DNA of 48,476 bases from a virus, in the IMG/VR virus record IMGVR_UViG_3300000367_000001, positions 1 to 48,476 of that record, one strand, 5' to 3'. Positions 14,920 through 23,462 of the stretch are shown here, one piece after another. Each line of letters opens with the position of its first letter. The stretch's first letter is position 1. The notes under the pieces are model-generated. The model had not been told where the DNA came from. It ran no database searches and saw only the letters and a list, made by a program, of their open reading frames with translations. The translations under genes were made by a program, and so were the position numbers.

Positions 14920-15483
14920 CTAGGTGCTCCTCTTCTTGCTCAGCAGGTTGGTGAAGTAGGGGCAGTAGTAGCAGATGTACATCCTCGTGTTCCTGCGAAG
15001 CGACTTCATCGACTCCTGCTGAGCCCGAGTCAACTCCGAGATCTCGTCTTGCTGCTGCAGGGAGTTGGTGACCCGCTTGGACTTGTCACGGAAGTCGATG
15101 CACCCATCCTCAGCGGTGGGCCGGTTGTGCTTCTCGAAGCACCGAGAGGCTTCCTCACGGAAGGTGTTCCTCGTCGCGTAGAACTTGTCATCCAGGCCCG
15201 TGTGGCCCTCCTCCTTGCGGATACGCTCGATGATCTCCCTGCGATGGCCCTCGTTGTGCCAGTGCTTGGTCTCGACATCGAGGAGCCGAGCATCGGGGTG
15301 CTCGCCACCCAAGGTCATCGTCTGGTGGTTGTGACGCTCCAGCAGACCGAGGAGCAGCACATCGTTGTCGGGGTCGTCCCGGTCGTGCATCGGGAGTTCC
15401 TCGATGGTCTGGCAACGGTTGCAGACCAGCAGGCGGATGCGCTCCTCAGATGGTGCAGGAGTCGTTGGAGCAATATCGATCAC
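14920..15483 (-). CDS. zinc-binding phage protein
   Basis: 187 aa. GTG 15483 has GGAGG 6 nt upstream, so the gene starts inside the RNR C-terminus (38-nt overlap). LLVCNRCQTIEELP near the N-terminus, then a His-rich stretch (KHWHNEGH), CFEKHNRP...C and YICYYCPYF at the C-terminus give two or three metal sites. The layout C-x2-C..ELP ... C-x3-H-x-R-P is familiar from actinophage hypotheticals. Function unknown. Confidence 0.65.
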   Translation of the reverse strand: MIDIAPTTPAPSEERIRLLVCNRCQTIEELPMHDRDDPDNDVLLLGLLERHNHQTMTLGGEHPDARLLDVETKHWHNEGHRREIIERIRKEEGHTGLDDKFYATRNTFREEASRCFEKHNRPTAEDGCIDFRDKSKRVTNSLQQQDEISELTRAQQESMKSLRRNTRMYICYYCPYFTNLLSKKRST

Positions 15484-17584
15484 CGTCTTCCTCCCGGTTC
15501 GTCTGGTACAGCGAGTCCCAGTCTAAGGGACTGATCTCCATGGACATGCGGTCGTGCTGCTCCTCAGTGACCCGCTCGTAGGGCATCTGGTCATAGATCC
15601 CGTCAGCGAGGGGCAAGAACGAAACCGCTTTCAGTTGCCCCTCAAAGGCCCTGATGACATTGCCCAGTTGGTCAGACTCGTTCTTGGGGTCGAAGGTCGC
15701 CGTCACTGAGACCTGATTGTCAGCCCACCATCGCTGCATCTCCGCAGCGAGGTTCATCTTCTCCCAGACGGTGACCTCGGACTCGACCCTGATCTGCGGT
15801 CCACGAACAGGGAAGGACACCACTGCCGTGGACTCGTCGTTGACCGCTGGCTCAACGTGGTAGCCAGCGGCCTGCAGGAAGGGCACGAGCGGATCCTCGA
15901 AGCCGATCCTCATTCGGCGGATGTAGAGGTCAGCGACCGGCCAATGAACTCCCGGCGTTACCCCCGCCAAGAGCGAGACCGTGCCCGAGGGCTTGATGCT
16001 GGTCGTCTTGATGCTCGGGCGAACGCACAGCCACTCGCTGTACTGGTGGTCCCGTCGCTGGACCTCCTCGTAGCCCTGGTCTGCCCACTGCCGCAACTCT
16101 GGGAGCCCACGGTTCTCCGCGAACTGAGCCAGCCCGCTCAATGAAGTGCCGATGCGGCGATTGCGAAGGATGATGGCGTTGGTCTCGGGCCACGGGGTAG
16201 GGAGGAGGGTCACGCTCTTGGCGTACATGTACGAGAACTTCAGCACCCGCTCGAACTCGTTGTAGGTCTCGCAGTTGGTGGGAAAGTCCTCCACCAGGCA
16301 GCAGAGTTCCTTGCTCTCCAACGATTGCTCGACGCATGGATTAGACCCCGCCACGCGGTAGTCCTTGTAGTTCGGTGGATCCGCGAGCCGTCCATGGCTA
16401 CGTGCCAGGTCACGCCAGAACAGCCCAGGCTCTCCCATCTTGATGATGCGATCCACGATGGGACCGTAGGAGGTGCATCCAACCGAAGCCACCACGCTGT
16501 TGTTCGAAGCCCAGCCCCAGCCCTGCTTGATGTCGTTGCGCTCGGGATTGACTTCCCAGTCCTTGAGGTCGAGGAACTCCTCGCTCTCATCCCCGAAGCA
16601 GATCTCAGCGCTGCGCCGCACGTTGCCCGCCACCACGCACTTGCCAATCAGGTTCATGAGGTCAGCGATGTCACGCCTCGTGACGAAGTCACCTATGCGC
16701 CCATCGAAGAGATGGTGAATGTAGGTGTGCAGATCCTTCAGCGGACCTGGGCCAGCCGCCGTACCTCCGAATCCATGGATTGGAGCGCCAGCGGGACGGA
16801 TCTCGGAGTAGTCGAACTTGGGAAGACCTTCTTGATGTTCGTTCGAGAGGTAGAACTCCAGCAGGAGCCGCACACTCTTGACCCACCCCTCCCGACTGTC
16901 AGAGATGACGTAGTCGTACGACTCAAAGCCCTGGGACGTGCGATGGATCATGAAGCGACCTGCGCCCAGCACATCGAAGCCTACGCCCACACCCAACATC
17001 GAGGCTTCCATGAGCCAGCACGCTGGGTCGATGATCTCGTGCTCGGTGCTGACGAACCCGCAGTTCATCAGCGCCGCAGCGTTGTGGTTCTCGTGAACGA
17101 ACGGCGTGCCCATCATCCACAGCCCGCGCCCCGGTGGGAGGAACTTGAAGGTGAAGATGTACTCGAACATCTCCAAGGCACTTCGCAACGCCTTCTCGTC
17201 CGACCACGGCAGGCGGTTAGTCAAGCACCAGTCCCGCTGGATCGAGTACGTGCCCTCTACGACGCGCCTCACAACCTCGGGCCACGTCTCCTTACGAGTT
17301 CTCAGCGGTATCTCTGTGCCTTCGAGCGCCTCGTAGGTCTTGGAGTCGATGCGCTGCCATCCCCGGTAGACATCGAAGTCGCCCCACTGCTCATAGATCG
17401 TGCGGCTGTAGGTACGGTAGAAGGTGATCTCCCCGAGCGAGTTTCCTCCACCACATGGGAATCCCCAAGGGACACTCCGCTCCTTGAAGGGCTGGAAGTG
17501 TTCCTCGGGGATCCTGAACGAGAGGAAGGAGAAGTACTCGCGGTCGTAGGCGGATGTAACAGGGTATTGGGCAATAGGAGACAC
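15446..17584 (-). CDS. nrdJ: adenosylcobalamin-dependent ribonucleoside-triphosphate reductase (class II)
   Basis: 712 aa from GTG 17584 with GGAGG 6 nt upstream. It reduces ribonucleotides to deoxyribonucleotides for phage DNA synthesis. Matches to the monomeric Lactobacillus-type RTPR: MNCGFVST (Cys175), SNPCVEQS (thiyl Cys417, Glu419), ELCC (Cys428, 11 residues after Cys417 as in RTPR), SIKPSGTVSLLAGVTPG, and a C-terminal CSNDSC pair (Cys705/Cys710, 5 apart as in RTPR). All redox cysteines are retained. It needs host B12 but no oxygen or separate activase. No intein interrupts it. Confidence 0.92.
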   Translation of the reverse strand: MSPIAQYPVTSAYDREYFSFLSFRIPEEHFQPFKERSVPWGFPCGGGNSLGEITFYRTYSRTIYEQWGDFDVYRGWQRIDSKTYEALEGTEIPLRTRKETWPEVVRRVVEGTYSIQRDWCLTNRLPWSDEKALRSALEMFEYIFTFKFLPPGRGLWMMGTPFVHENHNAAALMNCGFVSTEHEIIDPACWLMEASMLGVGVGFDVLGAGRFMIHRTSQGFESYDYVISDSREGWVKSVRLLLEFYLSNEHQEGLPKFDYSEIRPAGAPIHGFGGTAAGPGPLKDLHTYIHHLFDGRIGDFVTRRDIADLMNLIGKCVVAGNVRRSAEICFGDESEEFLDLKDWEVNPERNDIKQGWGWASNNSVVASVGCTSYGPIVDRIIKMGEPGLFWRDLARSHGRLADPPNYKDYRVAGSNPCVEQSLESKELCCLVEDFPTNCETYNEFERVLKFSYMYAKSVTLLPTPWPETNAIILRNRRIGTSLSGLAQFAENRGLPELRQWADQGYEEVQRRDHQYSEWLCVRPSIKTTSIKPSGTVSLLAGVTPGVHWPVADLYIRRMRIGFEDPLVPFLQAAGYHVEPAVNDESTAVVSFPVRGPQIRVESEVTVWEKMNLAAEMQRWWADNQVSVTATFDPKNESDQLGNVIRAFEGQLKAVSFLPLADGIYDQMPYERVTEEQHDRMSMEISPLDWDSLYQTNREEDGDRYCSNDSCTI

Positions 17585-17622
17585 AGGCGCGCCCTCCGCG
17601 TTCGATGTGTGGTCGGTTGAAC

Positions 17623-17841
17623 TTACCGGTTGTGGTACGTGGTCCCGTCTGGTAGCGCAGTGGTGCCGGGGTACGAGTCATCAGACTCGTAGTCATAAAG
17701 ATCCCGAGCCAGGTCGGCTCGGGCGTGTGCGGTGGTGTCCTCTTCGATGCCCCCACGATTCGGGTTCGCCTTCTTCCGCGAACCGTCGATCATGCCCTGG
17801 GACATCTCTCCGGTCATCGAGCGAGCGGGGATGTCAGCCAT
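17623..17841 (-). CDS. 72-aa hypothetical protein
   Basis: MADIPARSMTGEMSQGMIDG is followed by a basic patch (SRKKANPNRGG) and a Tyr/Asp-rich C-terminus (YDYESDDSYPG). It is the last gene of the 20605-17623 block, with an 8-nt overlap with the preceding gene. Function unknown. Confidence 0.6.
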   Translation of the reverse strand: MADIPARSMTGEMSQGMIDGSRKKANPNRGGIEEDTTAHARADLARDLYDYESDDSYPGTTALPDGTTYHNR

Positions 17842-18043
17842 GTCCTTGCTGCTCCTGTGCGTAGTGGGGACTGCCGGTGTACTCCCCGACCTGCGCCCCA
17901 GGGTCCGCGAAGACCAGACGGACCGTGAGCGCACGTCGATCATACCCGAACTTATCGGGAATCCAAGGGGTGCGGAAGTCCGGGCGCGTCGAAGCCTCCT
18001 GCTCGATGGCAGGCGGGATGGGGGCGACGGAGACCTCAGCCAC
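17834..18043 (-). CDS. 69-aa hypothetical protein
   Basis: GTG 18043 overlaps the end of the large upstream gene. VAEVSVAPIPPAIEQEASTR then PDFRTPWIPDKFGYDRR and VRLVFADPGAQVGEYTG. No family is recognised. It was placed by frame and overlap with both neighbours, since the longer frame in this phase is only a shadow of the upstream gene. Confidence 0.5.
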   Translation of the reverse strand: MAEVSVAPIPPAIEQEASTRPDFRTPWIPDKFGYDRRALTVRLVFADPGAQVGEYTGSPHYAQEQQGHG

Positions 18044-19493
18044 GACGCTGGCCAAGACCCCGCGCAACGACGCGCTCTGCTTCCCGAGCCTCGCGCTTCT
18101 CGGCCCGGTCTTGCTTGACCGACTCCTTGCGCGCACGGTTGTACGCCGTGTCCGTCGAGGCCGGACCCCCGCCGCCGGGGTCGGCCACGGCACCAGGCTG
18201 GTGAGCCGTGGGGCTCTTGAGCGTCGGCACTCGGCGCTTCTGCGCGGTCCACGCCACCGGCTGGACCATGCCGGGCGTGACCTCGAAGTCGGTCTGGTGA
18301 CGCGACTGCAGTTCCTTGCCCGCCTGTCGCGTGGCCTCGTTCTCCCAAGCATGGCGCAGCGCCGCAGGAGATCCGGGGGCCTTCTCCATGCCGGGCTTGT
18401 AGACCTGCTGACGCTTCCCGGTCTTCGTCGTGGGAACCTCGCCGGTCTCCGGGTCCGGGGGCGCGTCCTGCTGCTTCGTGAAGGGATCGAGGTCGCCCGC
18501 TGACTTCTCGTACGCGGGCACCGAGAAGTGATCACTGGTCGTCATCGACATCTCCCAGGTGTCCTCGGGGGTGTGGCCCATCGGATCGAGGGGCTGCGGC
18601 GACCGCACCTCCCTGGGGACGTCGTAGCCCGCCTCGTAACGCGCCTCCTGCTCACGATGACGAGTCCACGCCTGAGCCGAAGCACGCTCAGATGGGGATG
18701 CCATCGCATCATCGCTGGCCCAAGACCGAGGAGAGGTCTCGCCGAACAGCGCCAACGTGCCCTGGCGGGGATTCTCCTCGCCCCGAATGACGCGACCAAG
18801 ATGCGTGTTGCGGGCCTCGATCTCCGTCTCGATCTCGGAGCCAGGCACCGCAGAGACTGACGCGCGGGTGTAGCCGTACTGTTTGGGATCCTTCGCTGGG
18901 TTCTGCGCCTCTTCCCACGGGACCTCTCCCGACACGACCTTCTCGGCCCGAGACGTTGCCCCTCGTCCCATGATGCGGGCGGTGCTGCCCTTCTGCGCCA
19001 CCTCGCGGATCGCCTTGCGCTCTTCTTCCGGCGTCGTGCCCGCCGACATCTCCGACCCAGCAGCAAGCAGGTTCTCCGTAGGGATGTCAGGATCGACCTC
19101 GCGTCCGATGTCACGGACCTCACGGTGGTGCTCGAAGAACCACTGTGATCCCGCCACACCCTCGTCCGACAAGCGTCGATCGCTCGCCGCATCCTCGTAG
19201 CGGTCCGCTCGTGTCTGTGCCGCTTGGCGGATCGTTACCGGACCAGGCGCGAAGTCCTCCGCTGCGGATTCAAGACGATCCGCCTTGCTCCGATACGACT
19301 GCGCCGACGAGCCGCCCTGATCGGACTGGCGCTGGAGTTGCGCGGCCTTCCGACGAGCCTGCTCGGGAAACTCCTGACCAATCGCCTGCATCTCACGCTG
19401 CACGGCTCGCTGACCGGCTCGCGGGATGTTGTGCCACTGCAACGGCTGCTCAGCCGTCGTGGGACTCCACGAGTGACGCTTCTCTCTGGGCAT
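18036..19493 (-). CDS. large uncharacterised phage protein (possible polyvalent-type)
   Basis: 485 aa from ATG 19493 with TAGGAGG 7 nt upstream. The N-terminal third is charged coiled coil. About 125-175 (GSQWFFEHHREVRDIGREVD, NLLAAGSEMSAGTTPEEERK) and about 320-420 (DTWEMSMTT...SPAALRHAWENEATRQAG, MVQPVAWTAQKRR) resemble a domain frequent in actinophage genomes, of DUF7178 type as far as I recall. Internal TLALFGETSP recalls the LFDP part of the tags in the 4163-10363 operon. The basic C-terminus ends with an EKREAREAERV helix. Function unknown. Confidence 0.55.
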   Translation of the reverse strand: MPREKRHSWSPTTAEQPLQWHNIPRAGQRAVQREMQAIGQEFPEQARRKAAQLQRQSDQGGSSAQSYRSKADRLESAAEDFAPGPVTIRQAAQTRADRYEDAASDRRLSDEGVAGSQWFFEHHREVRDIGREVDPDIPTENLLAAGSEMSAGTTPEEERKAIREVAQKGSTARIMGRGATSRAEKVVSGEVPWEEAQNPAKDPKQYGYTRASVSAVPGSEIETEIEARNTHLGRVIRGEENPRQGTLALFGETSPRSWASDDAMASPSERASAQAWTRHREQEARYEAGYDVPREVRSPQPLDPMGHTPEDTWEMSMTTSDHFSVPAYEKSAGDLDPFTKQQDAPPDPETGEVPTTKTGKRQQVYKPGMEKAPGSPAALRHAWENEATRQAGKELQSRHQTDFEVTPGMVQPVAWTAQKRRVPTLKSPTAHQPGAVADPGGGGPASTDTAYNRARKESVKQDRAEKREAREAERVVARGLGQRRG

Positions 19494-19503
19494 CTTGATC
19501 CTC

Positions 19504-19962
19504 CTACTTCGCCGGGGAGCCGGAAGACCACGGCGTGACACGAGGAAGCACAACCTGGGGGTTGCTCGGCTTGCCGGGACCAATCTTGCCCGACGCGGTT
19601 TGCATGACCGGCTCGTACTCCATCTTGGGGCGCTGCTTCACGCCCTTGGCCACGGCCTTCACCCCATCGGTCGGCTTGAAGTGAGACGGCCAGAAGTACG
19701 CTTCAGGGTCCATGCGCGAGCCGTGGTGGACCCCGCGATCGTAGTCCTTGTGGTCGCTGCGACGACCAAGACGGTCGACCAGTTCATCTCGCTTGCCTCG
19801 GTGCGCGCCGAGATACCCCGAGGGGTACTGGGCGTCCGGTGTGCGTCCCTGCGACCGTCGATGGTCGAGAGTCGACCGATACAACGGCATCGGGTACGAC
19901 GGCATCGGCGGCTCGGCAGTGCCCGGAGCCGGATGACGCCGACTTGTCATCCACTGACTCAT
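19504..19962 (-). CDS. 152-aa hypothetical protein
   Basis: ATG 19962 has AGGAGG 9 nt upstream. Pro/Arg-rich and mostly disordered-looking (RSTLDHRRSQGRTPDAQYPS), with HHGSRMDPEAYFWPSHF in the middle. No domain is recognised. It belongs to the same block as its neighbours. Confidence 0.6.
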   Translation of the reverse strand: MSQWMTSRRHPAPGTAEPPMPSYPMPLYRSTLDHRRSQGRTPDAQYPSGYLGAHRGKRDELVDRLGRRSDHKDYDRGVHHGSRMDPEAYFWPSHFKPTDGVKAVAKGVKQRPKMEYEPVMQTASGKIGPGKPSNPQVVLPRVTPWSSGSPAK

Positions 19963-19975
19963 CGGCGGTGACCTC

Positions 19976-20050
19976 CTACAGCAGGCGCGTGAGCACGAAG
20001 ACCAAGACCACGATGAGGATCGCGATCACGACCGCCCGCTCGATGCTCAC
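19976..20050 (-). CDS. 24-aa single-span membrane peptide
   Basis: GTG 20050 overlaps the previous stop (GTGA). MSIERAVVIAILIVVLVFVL then TRLL: almost the whole peptide is one transmembrane helix. The tight coupling argues that it is real. Confidence 0.5.
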   Translation of the reverse strand: MSIERAVVIAILIVVLVFVLTRLL

Positions 20051-20403
20051 TGATACCCCATCGACGGACCCTGGTTGAAGGTGTCCCGGTGGGTCGCCGC
20101 GCTGGAGGGCACGATCAGGACGTTGCGCTCCTTGTCGGGATGCGTCGTCCGGTGCGTGGCGTGGGTGTTCTTGTCCACCGCCCGACGCGCACCCAGGCGC
20201 TCGGCCTGGCCCGGCATCGTTCCCTGCTTGGACGTCGCCGTCCCTTGGCTCGGATCGACGGGGGTACGGGCGTGGGACTTGGCGATGTACGCGGCCTGCT
20301 GCTCCGACCGAGGACCGCCCAGTTGCGGGCTCAGGATGTTGTGGATGTCGCCGACGTAGTCCATCGGTCCGATGGGCGCGGGGTTCACGTTGGGGTCAGC
20401 CAT
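20047..20403 (-). CDS. 118-aa hypothetical protein
   Basis: MADPNVNPAPIGPMDYVGDI, then NILSPQLGGPRSEQQAAYIA and a basic, Thr/His-rich C-terminus (NTHATHRTTHPDK). Soluble and probably partly disordered. Start overlaps the upstream gene by 8 nt. Function unknown. Confidence 0.6.
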   Translation of the reverse strand: MADPNVNPAPIGPMDYVGDIHNILSPQLGGPRSEQQAAYIAKSHARTPVDPSQGTATSKQGTMPGQAERLGARRAVDKNTHATHRTTHPDKERNVLIVPSSAATHRDTFNQGPSMGYQ

Positions 20404-20605
20404 GGCGCTTGATCCTTGTGAGCGGGTCCATCCTGGGCAAGGTGTTGGCGTCGAGGCCCAGTCCTTCTCCGACCTCGGTGCCGTAGTACTCGGGGATGGG
20501 CGGCTCCCCCAGACTCTGGGGCTTGGTGTGCTCGGCCGCGACGTAGACACTCGACTCGTAACCCTCACGCCGACGGACGGCGTTGCCCTGCATCCTACGA
20601 TCCAT
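20396..20605 (-). CDS. 69-aa hypothetical protein, first of its block
   Basis: ATG 20605 has GGAGG 6 nt upstream. MDRRMQGNAVRRREGYESSV, then PPIPEYYGTEVGEGLGLDAN. A TAGACT (minus, 20637-20632) upstream could be the -10 for the 20605-17623 block; the -35 is unclear. Confidence 0.6.
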   Translation of the reverse strand: MDRRMQGNAVRRREGYESSVYVAAEHTKPQSLGEPPIPEYYGTEVGEGLGLDANTLPRMDPLTRIKRHG

Positions 20606-20717
20606 CCCACACCTCCTCAGGTTCGTGACCAAGTCTACCCGAGGGGTCGGAGAAGAACGACCGAGGGTCGAATACCCTTGGGAAGCAAGCCCTCATCCAC
20701 TCACACCGAGGACCACC

Positions 20718-21080
20718 ATGGAGAAGCCGCAGACAAGCGAACGAGTCCGTGACGGAGGGGCAGTCATCGCGCTTGCTCTCGCCGTCGTCGCCCTGATCAA
20801 CGCCGCAGTGCCGTTGTTCGGGATCGATGTGGACATGCAGGCACTAGCAACCTTCAACGCCGCGCTCGTTGGTATGGCAGCCGCCGCTGAAGTGCTCATC
20901 ACCAAATGGCAGCGCGACCACGTCTTCGCGCCGGAGACAGTCGAGTACGAGAAGGATCTCCGCGAGCGGGCCGTGGAGGAAGGACCGCCAGAAGATGGCA
21001 CCGAGCCCGAGGATTACGACCTCGACGCCATCACCGAGCCCTGGTCGGACGACTACGACTGCCCGGAGCCGTCCGCATGA
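20718..21080 (+). CDS. holin-like membrane protein
   Basis: 120 aa. Two hydrophobic segments (AVIALALAVVALINAAVPLF and ALATFNAALVGMAAAAEVLI), a short turn and a long acidic C-terminus. It sits directly before the amidase with an ATGA overlap, the usual holin position. Holins make membrane lesions that release or activate the endolysin. Assignment is by topology and position, not by motif. Confidence 0.65.
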   Translation: MEKPQTSERVRDGGAVIALALAVVALINAAVPLFGIDVDMQALATFNAALVGMAAAAEVLITKWQRDHVFAPETVEYEKDLRERAVEEGPPEDGTEPEDYDLDAITEPWSDDYDCPEPSA

Positions 21081-22135
21081 GCACGCTGCTCCAACGCCGC
21101 AACGACCTGCCGAGACTGCTTCGCGCCGAGCCCGTCGATCTCACCCTCGTCTCGGCCTGGCAGACCAATACACGCCCGTGGACGTTCTCCCCGGCGTGCA
21201 TCATGGTCCACTGGACCGCCACAGCGAGCGCCTCGCCCCGCAACCCGCAGCCCACGCTGAACGTCGTTCGCAACGGCTGGGGTTCCCTGCCTGGTCCGCT
21301 CTACCACGTCCTCGTCGGACAGACGGGGAGGGTGTTCCTCGTCCACATCCAGGGAGGCAACCACGGAGGCCGTGGGAACAGCGCAGCGCAGCAGGCCGCG
21401 ATCGCCAACGGACGCCGTCTGGTCTGGGGTCACCGTCCTGGGGGCGACAACATCGGCACGAGCGCACGCTCCTGGGGCGTGGCTGCGGATCACTCCGGGT
21501 CGGGACCGATGCCAGCCGCGCAGCAGCAGGCAATGGTGCGCGTGTGCGCAGCGATCTGCCGACTGGAGGGCTGGAGCGCCAACCGCGTCTACCACCACGC
21601 ATCCAGCACACGCCGCAAGGTAGACGTTCGCGGCTGGCCGGACCTCGTGCCCCTGGTCAGTAGCCAACTCCGTTCAAGAACTAGCGGAGGATCATCGCAG
21701 CCTGCACCTGCACCTGCGCCGCCGCCCCCACCACCAGAGGAGCCAGAGGACATGCACTACGGCCAGACTGACGCCAAGGACTTCGACAACCGCCCCGTCA
21801 TCCTCAGCCTGCAGCGCACGCTCAACCGCTTCCACGTCGACACCGCTGACATGCCCCGCCTAGAGCAGTACCGAGGCAAGACCGGGATCGAGGTGCTTCG
21901 CGATCTCGACGGCGGGGAGTACTCCGCTCACGGCGTCCAGCAACGCCACCTCCAGGAAGATGGGGCCTACGGAGACGCCACGCGACGAGCCGTGTGGTCA
22001 GCGATCCATCGCTCCGGGTGGATCCTGGGCTTCAGCGTGCGCCCGTCAACAGGAACCAGGCACGACGTCGTGACCCAGGATCTGATCGCGTACGTGGCTC
22101 AGGCCCACATGCGCTACCGGGACAAGCACCGCTGA
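21077..22135 (+). CDS. N-acetylmuramoyl-L-alanine amidase endolysin
   Basis: 352 aa. Amidase_2/PGRP-type domain about 25-195: IMVHWTATASA (zinc His45), LYHVLVGQTGRVFLVH, NHGGRGNSAAQQ, and VYHHASSTRRKVDVRGWPD (His173/174, final metal region). A Pro-rich linker (208-222) leads to a C-terminal domain with VILSLQRTLNRF and DGAYGDATRRAVW, as in peptidoglycan-binding type 1 domains, interrupted by about 45 extra residues. It cleaves the amide between MurNAc and L-Ala. No signal peptide, consistent with holin-dependent release. Confidence 0.88.
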   Translation: MSTLLQRRNDLPRLLRAEPVDLTLVSAWQTNTRPWTFSPACIMVHWTATASASPRNPQPTLNVVRNGWGSLPGPLYHVLVGQTGRVFLVHIQGGNHGGRGNSAAQQAAIANGRRLVWGHRPGGDNIGTSARSWGVAADHSGSGPMPAAQQQAMVRVCAAICRLEGWSANRVYHHASSTRRKVDVRGWPDLVPLVSSQLRSRTSGGSSQPAPAPAPPPPPPEEPEDMHYGQTDAKDFDNRPVILSLQRTLNRFHVDTADMPRLEQYRGKTGIEVLRDLDGGEYSAHGVQQRHLQEDGAYGDATRRAVWSAIHRSGWILGFSVRPSTGTRHDVVTQDLIAYVAQAHMRYRDKHR

Positions 22136-22136
22136 T

Positions 22137-22502
22137 CTATGAGACCACCACGCACTTGAGGACGATCACTGACCTCTCCTGAGGGCCTCGGCCTCGCCCG
22201 TCGTCCTCGAAGGTCACAGTCTCCATGCCTGGACGGACCAGAAGATCCCAGCCACGCAGCGCCACGTACGAGCGCGCCTTGATGATCCCTTTGATGGCTT
22301 GGTTCGCCGCTCCGGCACCGATCGAGCGCACCGAGACCTCACGGTCCTCATAGAGCGCGTTGGCGATAGCCCCGGCCACAGCATCGACCTCAGAGGATCC
22401 TGAGACCCTGAGCGCCGCCTCCTGGGTGTCCTTCCGGGTGTCCCACGGGACCACCGTCTCGGGGACAGCGACCTCCTCAGGAACCGCGATCTCCTCGGTC
22501 AT
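22137..22502 (-). CDS. SpoVS-like protein
   Basis: 121 aa. Residues about 30-96 match stage V sporulation protein S: LRVSGSSEVDAVAGAIANAL, then VSVRSIGAGAANQAIKGIIK and YVALRGWDLLVRP, with the signature GAGAxNQAIK. SpoVS is an Alba-related nucleic-acid-binding protein. An acidic, Val/Pro-rich N-terminal extension (1-29) and a short charged C-terminus are extra. It lies at the 3' end of the DNA-metabolism block and converges on the amidase gene. A role in binding DNA or RNA, or in manipulating host development, is inferred. Confidence 0.8.
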   Translation of the reverse strand: MTEEIAVPEEVAVPETVVPWDTRKDTQEAALRVSGSSEVDAVAGAIANALYEDREVSVRSIGAGAANQAIKGIIKARSYVALRGWDLLVRPGMETVTFEDDGRGRGPQERSVIVLKCVVVS

Positions 22503-22569
22503 CTCTTACCCCATCTCGTAGGTCGTGGACCTCGTCAGTGAGGCAAGTGTACGAATCAGCAGACCGATC

Positions 22570-23109
22570 TCAGCCGATGGGTCCGTTCAGCCCTTCCAGT
22601 GCCCGTACATGACTCTTGGGAAGGTCAACGGTGGGCTGGCCGATGAGGTGGTTGCCCAGTTCCCACAGCCACAGCGCGTCGGCCTGGTTGTTATCGCTAG
22701 GGGTGGCCTCAAATCTCTTGACCGCTTCATACCCCACCGCTTCCTTGGAAGCGTTGCCCTTACCCGTGGCGAGCATCTTCAGCGTGTTGGGCGAGATCAG
22801 GTAGAAGGGCACACCCTCCTCCAGTAGACGGGTGCGGATCACCCCACCCAACTCACCGAGTTGGTGAGCCTGGAACTTCGAGGCGTGCGAGTAGTTCTCG
22901 ATCACCAGCACGGGTTGATCGAGTTCACGGACCCGGTCCATGAGGCAATCACGGATCGAGATCAACCGCAGGTACGTGTCATACCCCGTCTTAGGGGTGC
23001 TCGCCTTGATCGTCTCAGGTTCCCTGCCGGAAACGACCACCCCAGTGGCCGTCAGACTAGGGTCCACCCCCATGACCTGGGGCTTGGGCCTGCGCCGCCT
23101 TACCTTCAT
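22570..23109 (-). CDS. RuvC-like Holliday junction resolvase
   Basis: 179 aa from ATG 23109 (ATGA overlap with the upstream stop). RNase H-fold resolvase motifs: VMGVDPSLTATGVVV (Asp16), VLVIENYSHASKF (Glu71), GELGGVIRTRL (Glu86), ISPNTLKMLATGKGNASK and NNQADALWLW (Asp144). All four acidic metal ligands are present. It resolves branched DNA during replication and packaging. A second, PD-(D/E)XK-type candidate resolvase lies at 25657-25986. Confidence 0.85.
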   Translation of the reverse strand: MKVRRRRPKPQVMGVDPSLTATGVVVSGREPETIKASTPKTGYDTYLRLISIRDCLMDRVRELDQPVLVIENYSHASKFQAHQLGELGGVIRTRLLEEGVPFYLISPNTLKMLATGKGNASKEAVGYEAVKRFEATPSDNNQADALWLWELGNHLIGQPTVDLPKSHVRALEGLNGPIG

Positions 23110-23462
23110 CTTGGCAGTCTCTGCCGCAGCAAGAACAAGTGACTGCGCGCAACCGCCCGCGCACGCTTGAGCAAGTAGGGGATGTGACGCCAGCGCGTGT
23201 GCCACGGCAGAAGACCTCGCCCACTGCACTGCGGGCACGGCACGAAGTGCCAGCCATCGCAGACGTGCGGGCCACTCGACTCATGCACCTGCATCCATAG
23301 GAAGCGGAGCAGGAAGTCCGTCTCGTGTCTTGCTAGAAGTCGTCCCCCACCGCGCTGGTCCCCTCCCTCCAGGTAGACCGACACCACACCAGTCGCCTCG
23401 CACGGACCACGGCAGCCCGCGAAGAACCTCATCGAAGCAAGGGATCCGTCGCGGTCAGCCAT
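23106..23462 (-). CDS. 118-aa Cys-rich hypothetical protein
   Basis: MADRDGSLASMRFFAGCRGP with C-x3-C, then SGPHVCDGWHFVPCPQCSGR, a DnaJ-like C-x2-C-x-G knuckle, and a basic C-terminal helix (YLLKRARAVARSHLF). Probably zinc-binding. Coupled to the resolvase gene, but its function is unknown. Confidence 0.65.
   Translation of the reverse strand: MADRDGSLASMRFFAGCRGPCEATGVVSVYLEGGDQRGGGRLLARHETDFLLRFLWMQVHESSGPHVCDGWHFVPCPQCSGRGLLPWHTRWRHIPYLLKRARAVARSHLFLLRQRLPR

Noticed and set aside
16325-17620. 431-aa open frame on the plus strand opposite the RNR gene
   Set aside because: It is the antisense shadow of a strongly conserved RNR; no ribosome site and no recognisable protein pattern.
20645-20662. 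GGTCG-N8-CGACC inverted repeat as an operator between the 20605 and 20718 genes
   Set aside because: Arms of only 5 bp in a GC-rich genome; not repeated elsewhere with the same spacing.
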